A stretch of 64,000 bases of DNA from Oscheius dolichura. Its lineage: Eukaryota > Nematoda > Chromadorea > Rhabditida > Rhabditidae. Position numbers and translations under genes: made by a program. The notes below the pieces were generated by a model, which worked only from the letters and a program-made list of their open reading frames with translations, had not been told where the DNA came from and ran no database searches. Positions within the stretch are counted from its first letter, which is position 1. The number at the start of each line of letters is the position of its first letter. The DNA is taken from NCBI GenBank assembly GCA_932521035.1, contig OW051492.1, positions 6,076,001 through 6,140,000 on the forward strand. Direction: 5' to 3'. Of the stretch, positions 1-19,805 are shown piece after piece.

Positions 1-9984
<9,984 letters not shown>

Positions 9985-10780
9985 ATTTACCTGAAATATG
10001 ATTAGGTATACAGATGAAGAGGAGACAGATGAATATAAAAAGTGTATACGGTGAATTGGAACGAACAAATGGCGCACGACATACTATTGGGAAATGAGCA
10101 AACAGAGCACGTGTACCACGCCTTGTAGCCAGTGGATAAAGGCGTGGTAAATCTAGCCGATGATTAGTTCCGGCGTTAGAAATGCACTCAAGGATTTGAT
10201 TTGATCAGAATTGAGAGAAAAGAAAGAAAGGCAACTTTTAGGCCACAAAATTGCAAAAAGCTTTTCAAAACTGAGAGCGCGCTCGCTAGCGAGTAAAAAC
10301 GGCATTTTACGTATAAAATTTTACGTAGATTGACTGTGCACAGCTCGCCGAGGTCGGCACCTCAAAGGTTTAAAATGACTAAAATGGTCCTGCAGCGACC
10401 ACATGCCAGTTTTTTATATATGCGTTTTTCGATGCAGAAAAAAAAGCTGAACCGGAAGTAATTTTGGCACCAAAATCTATAACTCTTTTGATATAGAAAA
10501 CCTCAAAAAACTCATTTTCTTTTCAATGGCACATTTTCATGACCCTCAAAAATTACTTCCGAATCTTTCGAGCATGCCGGATCGAATGCAATTTACAGAA
10601 AAAAGTAAAAGTGTGCCGTTTTTTCACGCTGAGTTCGACAAAGTTGTATTGGCCGAAGAGCAAAAATTGCGCTGGTCCCGGCACGATCACTGTCGCGCCG
10701 ACCTTTCTTCTTCCGCGGCGAGCTGTGATAAGTCTCTTGTTTTCCGTTTGCTCAAACAATTGACAAAGAATTTTGTTTAG
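9985..10780. promoter_or_regulatory. Divergent intergenic region between dynein heavy chain and HYPK
   Basis: This stretch lies head-to-head between the two genes and must hold both promoters. About half of it (10339-10727) is a transposon-derived repeat whose right end is only 53 bases from the HYPK ATG. The rest is AT-rich. No clear TATA box or other named promoter element was recognised. A TTTTGTTTAG tract directly abuts the HYPK ATG and looks like a 3' splice site. Confidence 0.5.
10339..10727 (+). mobile_element. MITE-like repeat, copy 1 (internally deleted)
   Basis: The segment begins with CACAGCTCGCCG (10339-10350) and ends with its exact inverse complement CGGCGAGCTGTG (10716-10727), a perfect 12-base terminal inverted repeat. 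Its inside matches, in inverted orientation and with few differences, two blocks of the longer copy at 57294-58092. Relative to that copy about 400 central bases are missing, with the junction near 10425. No transposase-like frame is present, so it is non-autonomous. I could not identify a target-site duplication. Superfamily unknown. Confidence 0.75.
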
Positions 10781-11189
10781 ATGGCTGATAAAGACGAGGA
10801 ACAGACAGAGGCGAAAGTAACCGACAAGCACAACTGGGGAGCAGCGGATCTTGAAAAGGTTTACCCAATAATTATATCTATAATTGTGACCACAACATTT
10901 GTACTAGAGAGGTTTAGGTTACAGATCACCAAGAAGAAAAAGACGACGCAAAACTTTCATCCGATGCTATAGGCAAACTTATCAAAGCTACACAGCAGCA
11001 GCAGCAGAAAGTGGTTACTATCAAGAAAGAGGATTTGCAAATGATAATGAACGAGCTGGAACTGCCCAAGGTCCGAAAGGTTTTGAGCTGCAGTTATACG
11101 TTTTTTTACAGACAATTGTTGAAAGAAAGCTTATCGAATGCAATGGTGACTGCCAAGCAACGATGCGAAGCCTTCTCGGTATGATATAA
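10781..11189 (+). CDS. HYPK: HYPK (huntingtin-interacting protein K), NatA-associated UBA protein
   Basis: Small ribosome-associated regulator of the NatA N-terminal acetyltransferase. Three exons join in frame: 10781-10858, 10918-11070 and 11112-11189. The hallmark GAADLEKVTD spans the first junction, and the C-terminal UBA-like region carries VTIKKEDLQMIMNELEL, the family signature. The second donor was placed after CCCAAG because this aligns LPKTIVERKL with the vertebrate helix without a gap; a donor 9 bases later is possible. A short CAG run encodes five glutamines. The model ends at TAA 11187-11189 with AATAAA at 11191-11196. A GTATGA at 11180 and an acceptor near 11251 would give an alternative end reading EILA. 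About 102 residues, close to the usual length. Confidence 0.88.
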
Positions 11190-11190
11190 A

Positions 11191-11196
11191 AATAAA
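11191..11196 (+). promoter_or_regulatory. Poly(A) signal of HYPK
   Basis: Canonical AATAAA immediately after the HYPK stop codon, fitting a very short 3' UTR. It supports the stop at 11189, although a downstream alternative exon is also possible. Confidence 0.5.
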
Positions 11197-11315
11197 TAGC
11201 GTATGTATCAATTGTTCGTGTATTCTCTTATTCTTTTCCTTGTGGATGCAGCAGACAAAACACTTTTTAACGCTGAAATCTTGGCCTAAACTGAAAAACT
11301 CCGTGAAGAAAGACA

Positions 11316-11321
11316 TTTATT
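11316..11321 (-). promoter_or_regulatory. Poly(A) signal of the J-domain gene
   Basis: AATAAA on the minus strand (TTTATT on plus), about 27 bases past the stop codon of the J-domain gene. It supports the short C-terminus of that model. Confidence 0.5.
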
Positions 11322-11347
11322 TAAAACTTTCAATGTAGAAGAAAACA

Positions 11348-11951
11348 TTATACATGTACAAAAACATACTTTGCAAATCGTTGGTTACGGTTGAAAACTT
11401 CGTCGAAGGACACAAATATGCGCCTAAAGTGAGGAAAATCCTGAAATGTTGTGTATAAATGGTAGTTTTTAGTGTGAGACTATTATTTTATCGAAATCTT
11501 ACTTTTTTATTTGGGCGATGATAAGGCTGAGAGAGACTTTCACTGAAGAAGCTGTCAAAGAAAGCAGAGAACGGATTAAAACCATATTGTTCTTGATAGG
11601 CTTTGTTATTCATCTCACTGGTTCCATAAGTATCATAAGCACGACGTTTGTCTTTATCGGATAAAATCTGCAAAAAAAAATCATAACCAACGAGGTAGAT
11701 AAAATATGAGGGTGAATGCAAGTATTTCTCACCTCATATGCGGATCCCAGTTCTTGAAACTTCTCGTGAGCTGCCTTGTCATCTGGATGTTTATCTGGGT
11801 GCAACTCCTTTGCTAGTTTCCGATATGCCTTCTTTATTTCAATAATATTGGCATTACGTGAAATACCGAGGACTTTGTAAGGGCTTGGCTCGCCAAGCAC
11901 TACATCAGAAGAAAATATATGAAAAAGAATCAATGCAAACACGTTCCTCAT
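11348..11951 (-). CDS. Short secretory/ER J-domain (DnaJ/HSP40) protein
   Basis: J-domain co-chaperone predicted to stimulate an HSP70 (BiP) in the ER. Exons read 11951-11733, 11667-11503 and 11440-11348 and join in frame to 158 residues. Residues 1-20 ([13 protein letters not shown]..) are a signal peptide. The J domain follows with [15 protein letters not shown], containing the invariant HPD, and AYDTYG. The sequence then resembles the Phe-rich segment after the J domain of ERdj proteins ([11 protein letters not shown]) and stops after about 50 further residues. DNAJB11 and DNAJC16 orthologues are much longer, with substrate-binding or thioredoxin-like domains that are absent here. It resembles both families and I cannot assign orthology. 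The ATG lies two bases after a TTTTTTAG tract. The gene is convergent with HYPK, stops 158 bases apart. Confidence 0.8.
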
Positions 11952-12675
11952 ATCTAAAAAACATATTATGCTCAATAAGAAGAAGAAAATAAAAAGCAAT
12001 ACTTGTATAGAAACGATTGTCAGTCTATATATACATGGGGGATTTATTGCTAAATTTATAAAAGTCAAAATGGGAAGAGCAATTTTTATATATGATTTAC
12101 TATCAGGCTCTATTTTACATCGCTTCAGGTATACTTTATTCTAACCGTCGAAAGTGGCATAAATAAGAGGCCAAGAAAGTTTGTTGTATTTTTACATAAT
12201 TCTCTGAACAGTTGAGAAAAAAAAAGGGTTAAATTGAAATGATCGAAGAACGAAAAAGCAAAAATATGATGGCACTTCCCTACAGAAAAATATACGCCAA
12301 AATCTTGCTCCCCTCATCCTTTTGAATATGACGACACAAGAAAGCAGCAGGATGTCCCCTGAATCATGCTCATCCACCTCTCTCCGCGCTATATACTCGA
12401 GTTGCCGTGTGGTGTTCTCTTGTTAGGTAGATGGGCGAAGTCTCCCTTCCTCTGAGTAGATTGTTTTGAATATCCAACGTTCTGTTGGTCTCATTAGACA
12501 CGCCCTTCTCGCGAATATCTCCAGAATGAAGAATCTAATGAATCCAATTGGCTCCCTTCGTTGAGCCCCAGTACCTTGCCCTTTCCCTTCCAATTCCCCT
12601 GCACAGACTGACCCCTTCCATTTCAATTGATCGGCTTCTCCTCGGACAATCCCTGCCGTTGTCCGGGCAACATGG
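11952..12675. other. Intergenic region, AT-rich to GC-rich transition
   Basis: The first half is AT-rich and the second becomes GC-rich near 12.5 kb. No family-like protein, RNA gene or repeat was recognised. It presumably holds the promoter of the leftward J-domain gene. Confidence 0.4.
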
Positions 12676-13272
12676 CTACCTCTCCAGCTCCCTCGGCTTA
12701 TCGATGCCAATCTGGAAGTCAGAACTTCCTACGGCCATTCCGGCAGAAGACAGGTCCCCTTCAAGGAGAATAGGAGGAGAAGCCTCCAAAGTGTCGTGCG
12801 CGCCCGGCCTCTTCCCGTTCCCTTGCCACTCCCAGAAGGCCCCATCCCAGTCGGGTCGCTGTTGCCACCCAGCCCATATTTTTGCTTTTCCGTTCTTTTC
12901 GGTAACGAAAACCCCGCCCATTGATGAACATTCGCGAGGTGGGCAGTCCGCAGGCCGTCGAGTCGATAGTGGGGCCGATGGCATCGACCCTTCTGTCGTT
13001 CGTTTTCGGCACGGCCTTCCCCGTCACTCCGTATCAACTGTAATACAAGTCCGGTCTCGGTTTGCCGCCTCCTGGAACACGGGGGTCAGTTCGAGGGCCC
13101 AGTGGCTATCAATCGATTCGTCCGCCTGCCACAGCCAACGATCACCCTGTCCGCCGTATCTCTGCCCCCCTCCCGGCCCAAAAAGAGTGCCAATGGTCTC
13201 ACGGCGATGCCACCCCAGTCGGACATCGAGACGTGCGGCGTAGGCCAGTCCTTTTCCCGAATGAATTCCCAA
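12676..13272 (-). other. Overlapping open frames, possible unrecognised gene
   Basis: In this GC-rich stretch several frames stay open on both strands. The minus-strand frames are Trp-rich in places (GDRWLWQADESIDSHW; KIWAGWQQRPDWDGAFWEW) and look more protein-like than the Ser/Pro-rich plus frame. Plausible CAG acceptors exist on the minus strand, but I could not build a continuous model and recognise no domain. High GC alone can keep frames open, so this may be non-coding. Confidence 0.2.
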
Positions 13273-13385
13273 TCAATGGCGGCCCTTTCCTCATTTTCCC
13301 CTTCCTTGTTCTTTTCTCTTTTCATCCCCTTCCCCGTCTCCATTCGAATTCTTTAGATAAATAATAGTATATCACTTGGGCAGTT

Positions 13386-16300
13386 ATGTCTGACAATATT
13401 GAGAAAGGAAAAGGCGTCTGGACGGCCGAAAGGTTGGCCGACGCCATGCGAACAGTAAGAGATCTGAACCGTTTCCTGTTGGCCGCCTGCCAACAGTCCA
13501 TCTACGCAGATTCCGGCCGGCCGGAGGAGTTCCCGTTCCATCTGGCGGTATCGCTTATTTCCTCTATAAAATAGCTGTCTTTTTGTAGGAAGAATTCGCC
13601 ATCAGAGAAGGGAAGGTGAGTTTCGAGTCACTCCCGGCCTACGTGATCATCGCCGGCACAGAACAAGTACGCCCTCCTCCCCTCCCGAGAAATGCCCGTT
13701 CAGCCAACATACGAACACGACTACGACTCTCCTGCCCTACAAGTGCCGAAGCGGCTGAGGCCGATGAAAATGTCAGCCGAGGAGATCAAGGCTCTCGACA
13801 AGCTGGCATTCAACTACCTGGGCAAGTACACGAGGACAAGTGTCTTCTTCTTCGAGCTGATGATCTACACTGCCGGCTACTATCACGGAGTGGTCAGTCC
13901 TTCCCTCTCCCAGACGAGTAACGCCTCAGGTTGACATAGATGAGTCTCTGGTCCGGTACAGCCGTCTCCTCCAGTACATCGACCCCGAGGATGAGGCCAC
14001 CCAGAAGTCGGTCCACAAGACGTACTCCCTCTGGCAGGCGGTGTGGTTCTTCCTCCTCCCGAGACTGTCCTCCTTTCAGATGAAATTCCCCCGTCCCGAG
14101 AACAAGCTGCCTTACCGAGAGACCGGCTGCGACTGCGCCTTCAACCCAGCCCTCCTCGAGCTGTATGAGGTGCTCTCTGACCCCTGTCCCGTCAAATTCT
14201 CCCAATTCAGCCTGATACAGTTGAGCACCTCGCCGAAAACTACCCCTGCTGCAGGGATTCCAAATGTCGAACCTGTGAACGGGCCATCCTCCTGATCGAC
14301 ATATGCCTGACACTGATGGGCACCTCCAATACCCACGTCAAGGTGTGCAGCTTCTTCCGATGGCAGTGTCGTCTTCAAGAAAAGCACACCCCCCTCTGTA
14401 GGGACAGGGACACTTGCAGCGTGAGCTTACTGGTCTATGACAAAGAAGACCGTTTCAGTTCTGTACCGGCATTTCGGGAAAATTCGGCAGGGAGAGGCTC
14501 ACCTGCTACGATTGGAGAATGGTAATATTTTATTGAGGAACGGAAATCATGCCCTCGTTATAGGAGACACCCCGTACGGAAGAGGAGACACTGATCCGGG
14601 AACAGAAGGACGAGGAGGCCGCGGAGATGGTGGGGCAGATCATGACCGACCCGGACACACAGACGAAGATACTGGTAGGTGGCCGGGCTGTTTCGATTGA
14701 GGATGGGGTTCAGTCGAGGGAGTACCTGCTGCACGTGACGGACTGTCTCCGCTACGGGTGCAACAAGCCGATGTGCGACGAGCTGAAGATACTCATCCAC
14801 CACCACCCGAACACGTGCACGTCGAACAAGAACTGCAAGATGTGCGACGGCTTCAAGTTCATCTTTGACTACCACGACAGCATCTGCGACATTGACGGAT
14901 GCTTTGTAACTAGCCTCGCCAATCTCATCAACTGATTACTTCAGATCTGCTGCTACCCGAAATTCCAGCGATTCTATCAACTGAACCGTCTCGCTCAGCT
15001 GTCCTCAGCTAATTCAGTGAGGCCACTCCCGGTCGTGGAAATAGAGTACTCGCCCCCTCCGGGGCCGCCACCCCCGGTTAAAGACTGCACCTTCATGTAT
15101 TTCTATAAAGACGCAAAAATGGCCTTCGGGTGTGGGAGTCCCCCGGAGACACTGGTCTTCTTTGACTACGTCTCCCGCGACGACGAGTGTCCCCTCTGTG
15201 GCACGAGGCATTACTGTAACCTCTGCCAAGTGAGACTCCAGCGGAAACTGCAGTCGATGCAGAGGCAGCTGTCCGACTGGCTGGTAGGTCTCCCGAGGAG
15301 GCTACAATAAGGGAAGGTTTAGGTCCACTCGGCGGAGATGAAACTGGGCGAGATGATGAGGTGGACATCGCTGGAGATTATACTGAAGAGGGCAGACAAG
15401 CGGGTGAGAGACGCCTACGGCAGGATGAGGGAGATGCTCCTCCCCGGACACAAACTCGACCCGAAGTTCATGGAGCTGCTCTTCAAGAAGGACTTCGAGA
15501 AATCTATCGGCATGCTGACCGCCAAGCTGGACAAGGTAAGAGAGGGGGGCACCACGTGTAACCATACCCTGCCAGAAAGAGTACTACCCCGACTCGTACG
15601 ACCAAAAAGCCAAAAACCACGGCACAAAGACCAAGACGAGTGCCAAATCGGAGGCGACCAAGAAGAAGGAGCTGAAGATGGCCAAGAAGAAGGACGGCAA
15701 AATCCAATTGAGCTGGGTTGGTGGCTGTCCCCTCCGCCAGTAAAGGTCCCCTTTCAGAATACGGGCTGCACCATGTGCACGAGGAGCAACATGTGCGAGA
15801 CCTGTACCGACCACATGAAGAAGACCACCCTCGAGGCCCAGGACTCGCTCAAGAACATCCTGGTCAGGCACCCTCTTCGACCCGGATCACAGAGAAATAT
15901 TCAGAGAGAGTACAGTGTCCTGAGCCAGGAAGACGTCGACCTCAAGAAGAGGATCTCCTTCGTCGACGTGTTCCGTAAATTGGACCAGGATAGACGCGAA
16001 CTCATCGGGAAGAGGATTCTCCAGATGCTGGAGAAGGTCCACGACGAGAACATCCCCGTCAAGTACATGGACGTCTGGTACAACACGGACGTGAACAAGG
16101 TGGGAGAGCAGAGGTGGCCGTACGCAGTCTGTTTAGAAATTCGAAAAGAACACCCTCCGATGGAAACAGGTCATGGCCGAGACGAACTCCCGAATCACTA
16201 CCACCCAGGCGGTGAGGAGGATGCTCTTCCAAAACTCGTCGATTTCAGCTACTATCCACGGGGTCGAGACCCGCCCAGCCGGCAGCACAGGCCGCTAAGT

Positions 16301-19300
16301 CGAAGGCAACGAGTCAACCGAAGAAGTCCGTCCCGAAGAAGACGGCACCCGCTTCTCAGGAGGCAGCTCCTCAGCCGCCGGCTCCTGTGCCGCCCCTGGT
16401 CGAAGTACCCGCCCCGGCTGAACTAGAGCCAACGGAACAACAACATACCAGCGCTGTAAGTTCAGAATATGGCGGAATACTGTGTTTAGATCACGGCGGG
16501 CCCTTGCCCCCAATGTCCCCCCGAGAAATATTGTAAAACTTGCAAAACGGAGAAGCTCTGCGAACTGCAACATGGAATGCTCATTGCCAGGGAGTTCCAC
16601 AAAATTCAAATCAAATGCGGGGTAGGCTGTTCGCAGACGAAAAATATTGAAATGTTCAGAGAAAAGCGACGAAAGAGGAGATCTCCGCTGTCCTAGAGGA
16701 CACCGAGATAGAGAGAATATACATGATGATGAGGTGGAAGGACCCGGAGGACGGCACCAGGCGGGAACAACTCGGGGAATACATGGTGGGCATGATAGCC
16801 ACCAATTGGGCCCGTTGGATGGGCATCTGCCACGACCAGGTCGAAACTCTTCAGGTAGGGCGAGGGGAACAGGGGAATATGATAGACCTAGGCGGATAAG
16901 CGACTCCAGTGGGCAGACTACGAGAAGATCCACATGCCATTGGGGGATTTCGACGACGACCAGTCGACGGTGGCCGCGGGAGGACAGGACGAGCCAATGC
17001 CTTCCTCGTCGACCAGGCAGAGTCTGCCGGAGAGACGCCAGGAGAACGACGCCGAGAACTACGAGTTCGGGCAATGGGATGAATACGAAGCGAACGATTT
17101 CGGTTACGCCTTCACTTACGAGGGGAATGTGCCGGTAAGTGGAGCTGGGCCACGTGAGCACAAGACATTCTCAGGTGGTGGTCATCCCGAAGAAGAAATT
17201 CATGCACGAGAAGACGAAAAGGGAGGCGAGACAAGCCACGGAGGTCTTGGATTCCGTCAAACTGCCACTGACGCGGGACCAGGAGCTGGCCGAGCACATT
17301 CACACCTGCGACTACATCGGGGAGTGCGACCAGTGCCGGGAATTTCTCCTCCCCCTCATAAGACACTACAAATTTTGCCACCAGCCCAATTGCCAGGTTT
17401 CGTTCTGTCCCTGCCTCCTCACAAATACGGTTTCAGAGGTGTGAAGCCGGGAGACAGCAGTCTGCCAACATTTACCGGTGGTCGAGGGAGGGCGACGACC
17501 TCGCGGAGGCTATCCTTTTGGTCGAACAGGTTGTCATCCCTGTGTTTGTGTTGACCCACGTGTATTTCAGGATTTGATCAAACAACGAGATGCCAAGAAG
17601 GCTTCTCTGGCAGTGGAGGAGGAGCAATACGACGAGCCTTACGAAGAGAACGGGTCGAACGACGAAGTATTAGAAGTAGGGCCAACTGTGTATTGATACG
17701 GAAACTAATAAACATTTAAGGACATGTACCTGGAGGGGAATTGTGAAAAGGGGACTCCAGAAGAGGAGCCGCCGGAGGACGAGGCCCCCCTCACCCTGGG
17801 ATACGCCCACTATATTCCCGAAGACTACAACTCCGACCCCCGACAGTACGAGAAGCTCCGAGTCGACATTCTGGTAAGGCTGTCTATTACGGGAAAGAAC
17901 CATCCTTCAGGGGGACGCCGTCAACGAATACATCATCAACCACTGCGACAACTGCCAGATGAACGACTCCGTCGCTTGCCATCTGTGCTTCCTGACCTGC
18001 GCCGCCTACCGATACTACGACCACATGTACAAGGACACCTCGGCCAAGTGCCGAAGAGAGGAGCTCGGCTACTGCAACATCTGCGACTTCTACCTCCACG
18101 CGGCCGATTCACACCTGATAGTTTGTGCCGACAGCGGCTGTATGGTAGGGGCAACGAACACTGTCTTCACCCAAAGACACTTTCAGTACTGCTTGGAAGT
18201 GAAGAAATTAATCGGGAAAAAGGGATACGATTCCCAGAAAAGGGCAGCTACGGCCCGGGCACAGTGCATCGCCAAAGGGGTAGGCTCTCGTTTCTAGTCA
18301 TCGTTACCAGACGTTTAGATCATAGTCCGGCCGCAACCAACCGTTCGACCATTTGGAACTCAGAGTGCCTTTACGTTTATCCGACGACGTGATGAGGTAC
18401 GAACTCTCCTGGCTCATTACCTCCTCGCTTTCAGCTGGTCGCCGCTAAACTCCACGTCGATAATTGCTCGGGAAATGAGGAGAACTGTGCCTTGTGCCGT
18501 GTCGAATATGCTGTGGACCGTATCATGGAGCACCTTTCACAGTGTAATGGGGCTAATGTGGACTGCGAGACATGCCGGGAGCATGGACCGGAAGTGGCCA
18601 CTCATCTGATGGCTTGTAACTATATACAATGTGCGGTACGTGCGCCTTCCCGGCCAGAGAGACAAGGTCCCTTTCAGTTCTGTATAACGGTCAAGAAGGT
18701 CAACGGGATGGAGTGGTACGGGGCGAGGCAGCAGGAGTACCGGACATACCACGGCTACGGGGAAGAGTTCCACCATCCCATCGACGTCCCCGTGCACAAA
18801 GGAGAGGCCGCCCCTGAGGAGGGCGACTGCTCCCAGATGGATCAATCTGTAATATCCCCAGAAGGGAGAGGCCAACCTCATTTCAGATAAGAGCCTCCCA
18901 CACAAGCAGCGAGGGCACCTGGACAAATCCGCTGTCAGGGAAATCCCCTGTCAATCCGCTGAGCTCCTCGTCCTCATCTCGGTCGGCCTCCTCTTCCCAG
19001 CTATACGAATCGATGTCCTCACAAGTAGGGAACACAGCCGGTAGATATGCCCCCTTCTCCAGGTACGCCTCTCTCAGCGGCCCAAGAAGAAAACCATGAA
19101 GGAGAGGAAAAGTTCCGGGGAGCCATCCGGTTCCGATGACGACGTCCTCGTCGACCCGAACGTCGTCCCCAATCCCCTCCCCTTCAAGCCGATCCCCCCT
19201 AACAAAAAATACAAATTCACAAAATTCACAGAGGCTCAGGTCCATTTAGTTCGGTCCCTTTCGAATGATCCGTTTAGATGGAGCAGATGTGTCCTCACCT

Positions 19301-19706
19301 GACCCAGTGCTCCGACAGCCAATGCCCCGAGTGCGAGAAGTACATGATGTACCTGCGCCATAGGGTGGGTTCAGCCAACCAACACGGGCATCCTCCTCTT
19401 CAGAACGACTGCAAGAACCCGGTGTCCAAGTGTGCACTGTGCTCGCACTTCGAGGAGGCCAAGATCATCCACATCCAGAGGTGTTCCGACGCCGAGCAAT
19501 GCAAGTACTGTCGGTATGCGAGGCGGGCCATGGGCCAGGAGGCATTCGACAGTATCATGCTGTACATGACGGACGCGGCGGAGCTTTTCGCGACACAACA
19601 CGCCAAGGCCGTGAGTCGACGATCAATTGGCCGGGGAACTGTCATTCAGATTAAACTCACCGCTATCAACGGGAGAAGGAACCAGCGAAAGGTCAAGCAG
19701 AACTAA
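13386..19706 (+). CDS. Multi-TAZ-type zinc-finger protein (many exons)
   Basis: A continuous in-frame model runs from ATG 13386 to TAA 19704-19706 over about 25-30 exons; I followed every join. The protein is very roughly 1,400-1,500 residues. Six regions resemble the TAZ zinc finger of CBP/p300 (HxxxC, CxxxxC, CxxC, ending C..C..VK): near 14246-14500, 14725-15000, 17290-17460, 17915-18260, 18440-18720 and 19278-19560. Three shorter C-x2-C-x5-C-x2-C clusters lie near 15190, 15770 and 16510. Between them are helical segments (near 15340-15540 and 15930-16100), a Lys/Pro/Ala-rich linker (near 16290-16450) and acidic or Ser-rich linkers. No bromodomain or acetyltransferase domain was seen. In CBP/p300 TAZ domains bind transactivation peptides, so a nuclear scaffold is an inference. 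A GGGCAG acceptor lies two bases before the ATG. Coding sequence is GC-rich. It could be two adjacent genes, but no internal start or stop suggests this. Confidence 0.75.
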
Positions 19707-19805
19707 TTCTATTTTGGGTTATTCCCCCGTGACGTATCAATATATTTTTTATTATTATATTATCTCACAGAGATGTCTTTTTTTTGATGGCACAAATAAA
19801 TAATT

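Noticed and set aside
11131-11316. Minus-strand open frame with CFVCCIHKE, slightly like the thioredoxin-type region of DNAJC16
   Set aside because: It is antisense to the last HYPK exon and its 3' flank; the similarity is a few residues, and a poly(A) signal ends the J-protein gene before it.
12548-13243. 231-codon plus-strand open frame
   Set aside because: It does not start with ATG, is Ser/Pro/Arg-rich low complexity, and lies in GC-rich DNA where all frames stay open.
13386-19706. Calling the multi-TAZ gene CBP/p300
   Set aside because: No HAT, bromodomain or convincing KIX was seen, and the fingers are too many and too divergent.
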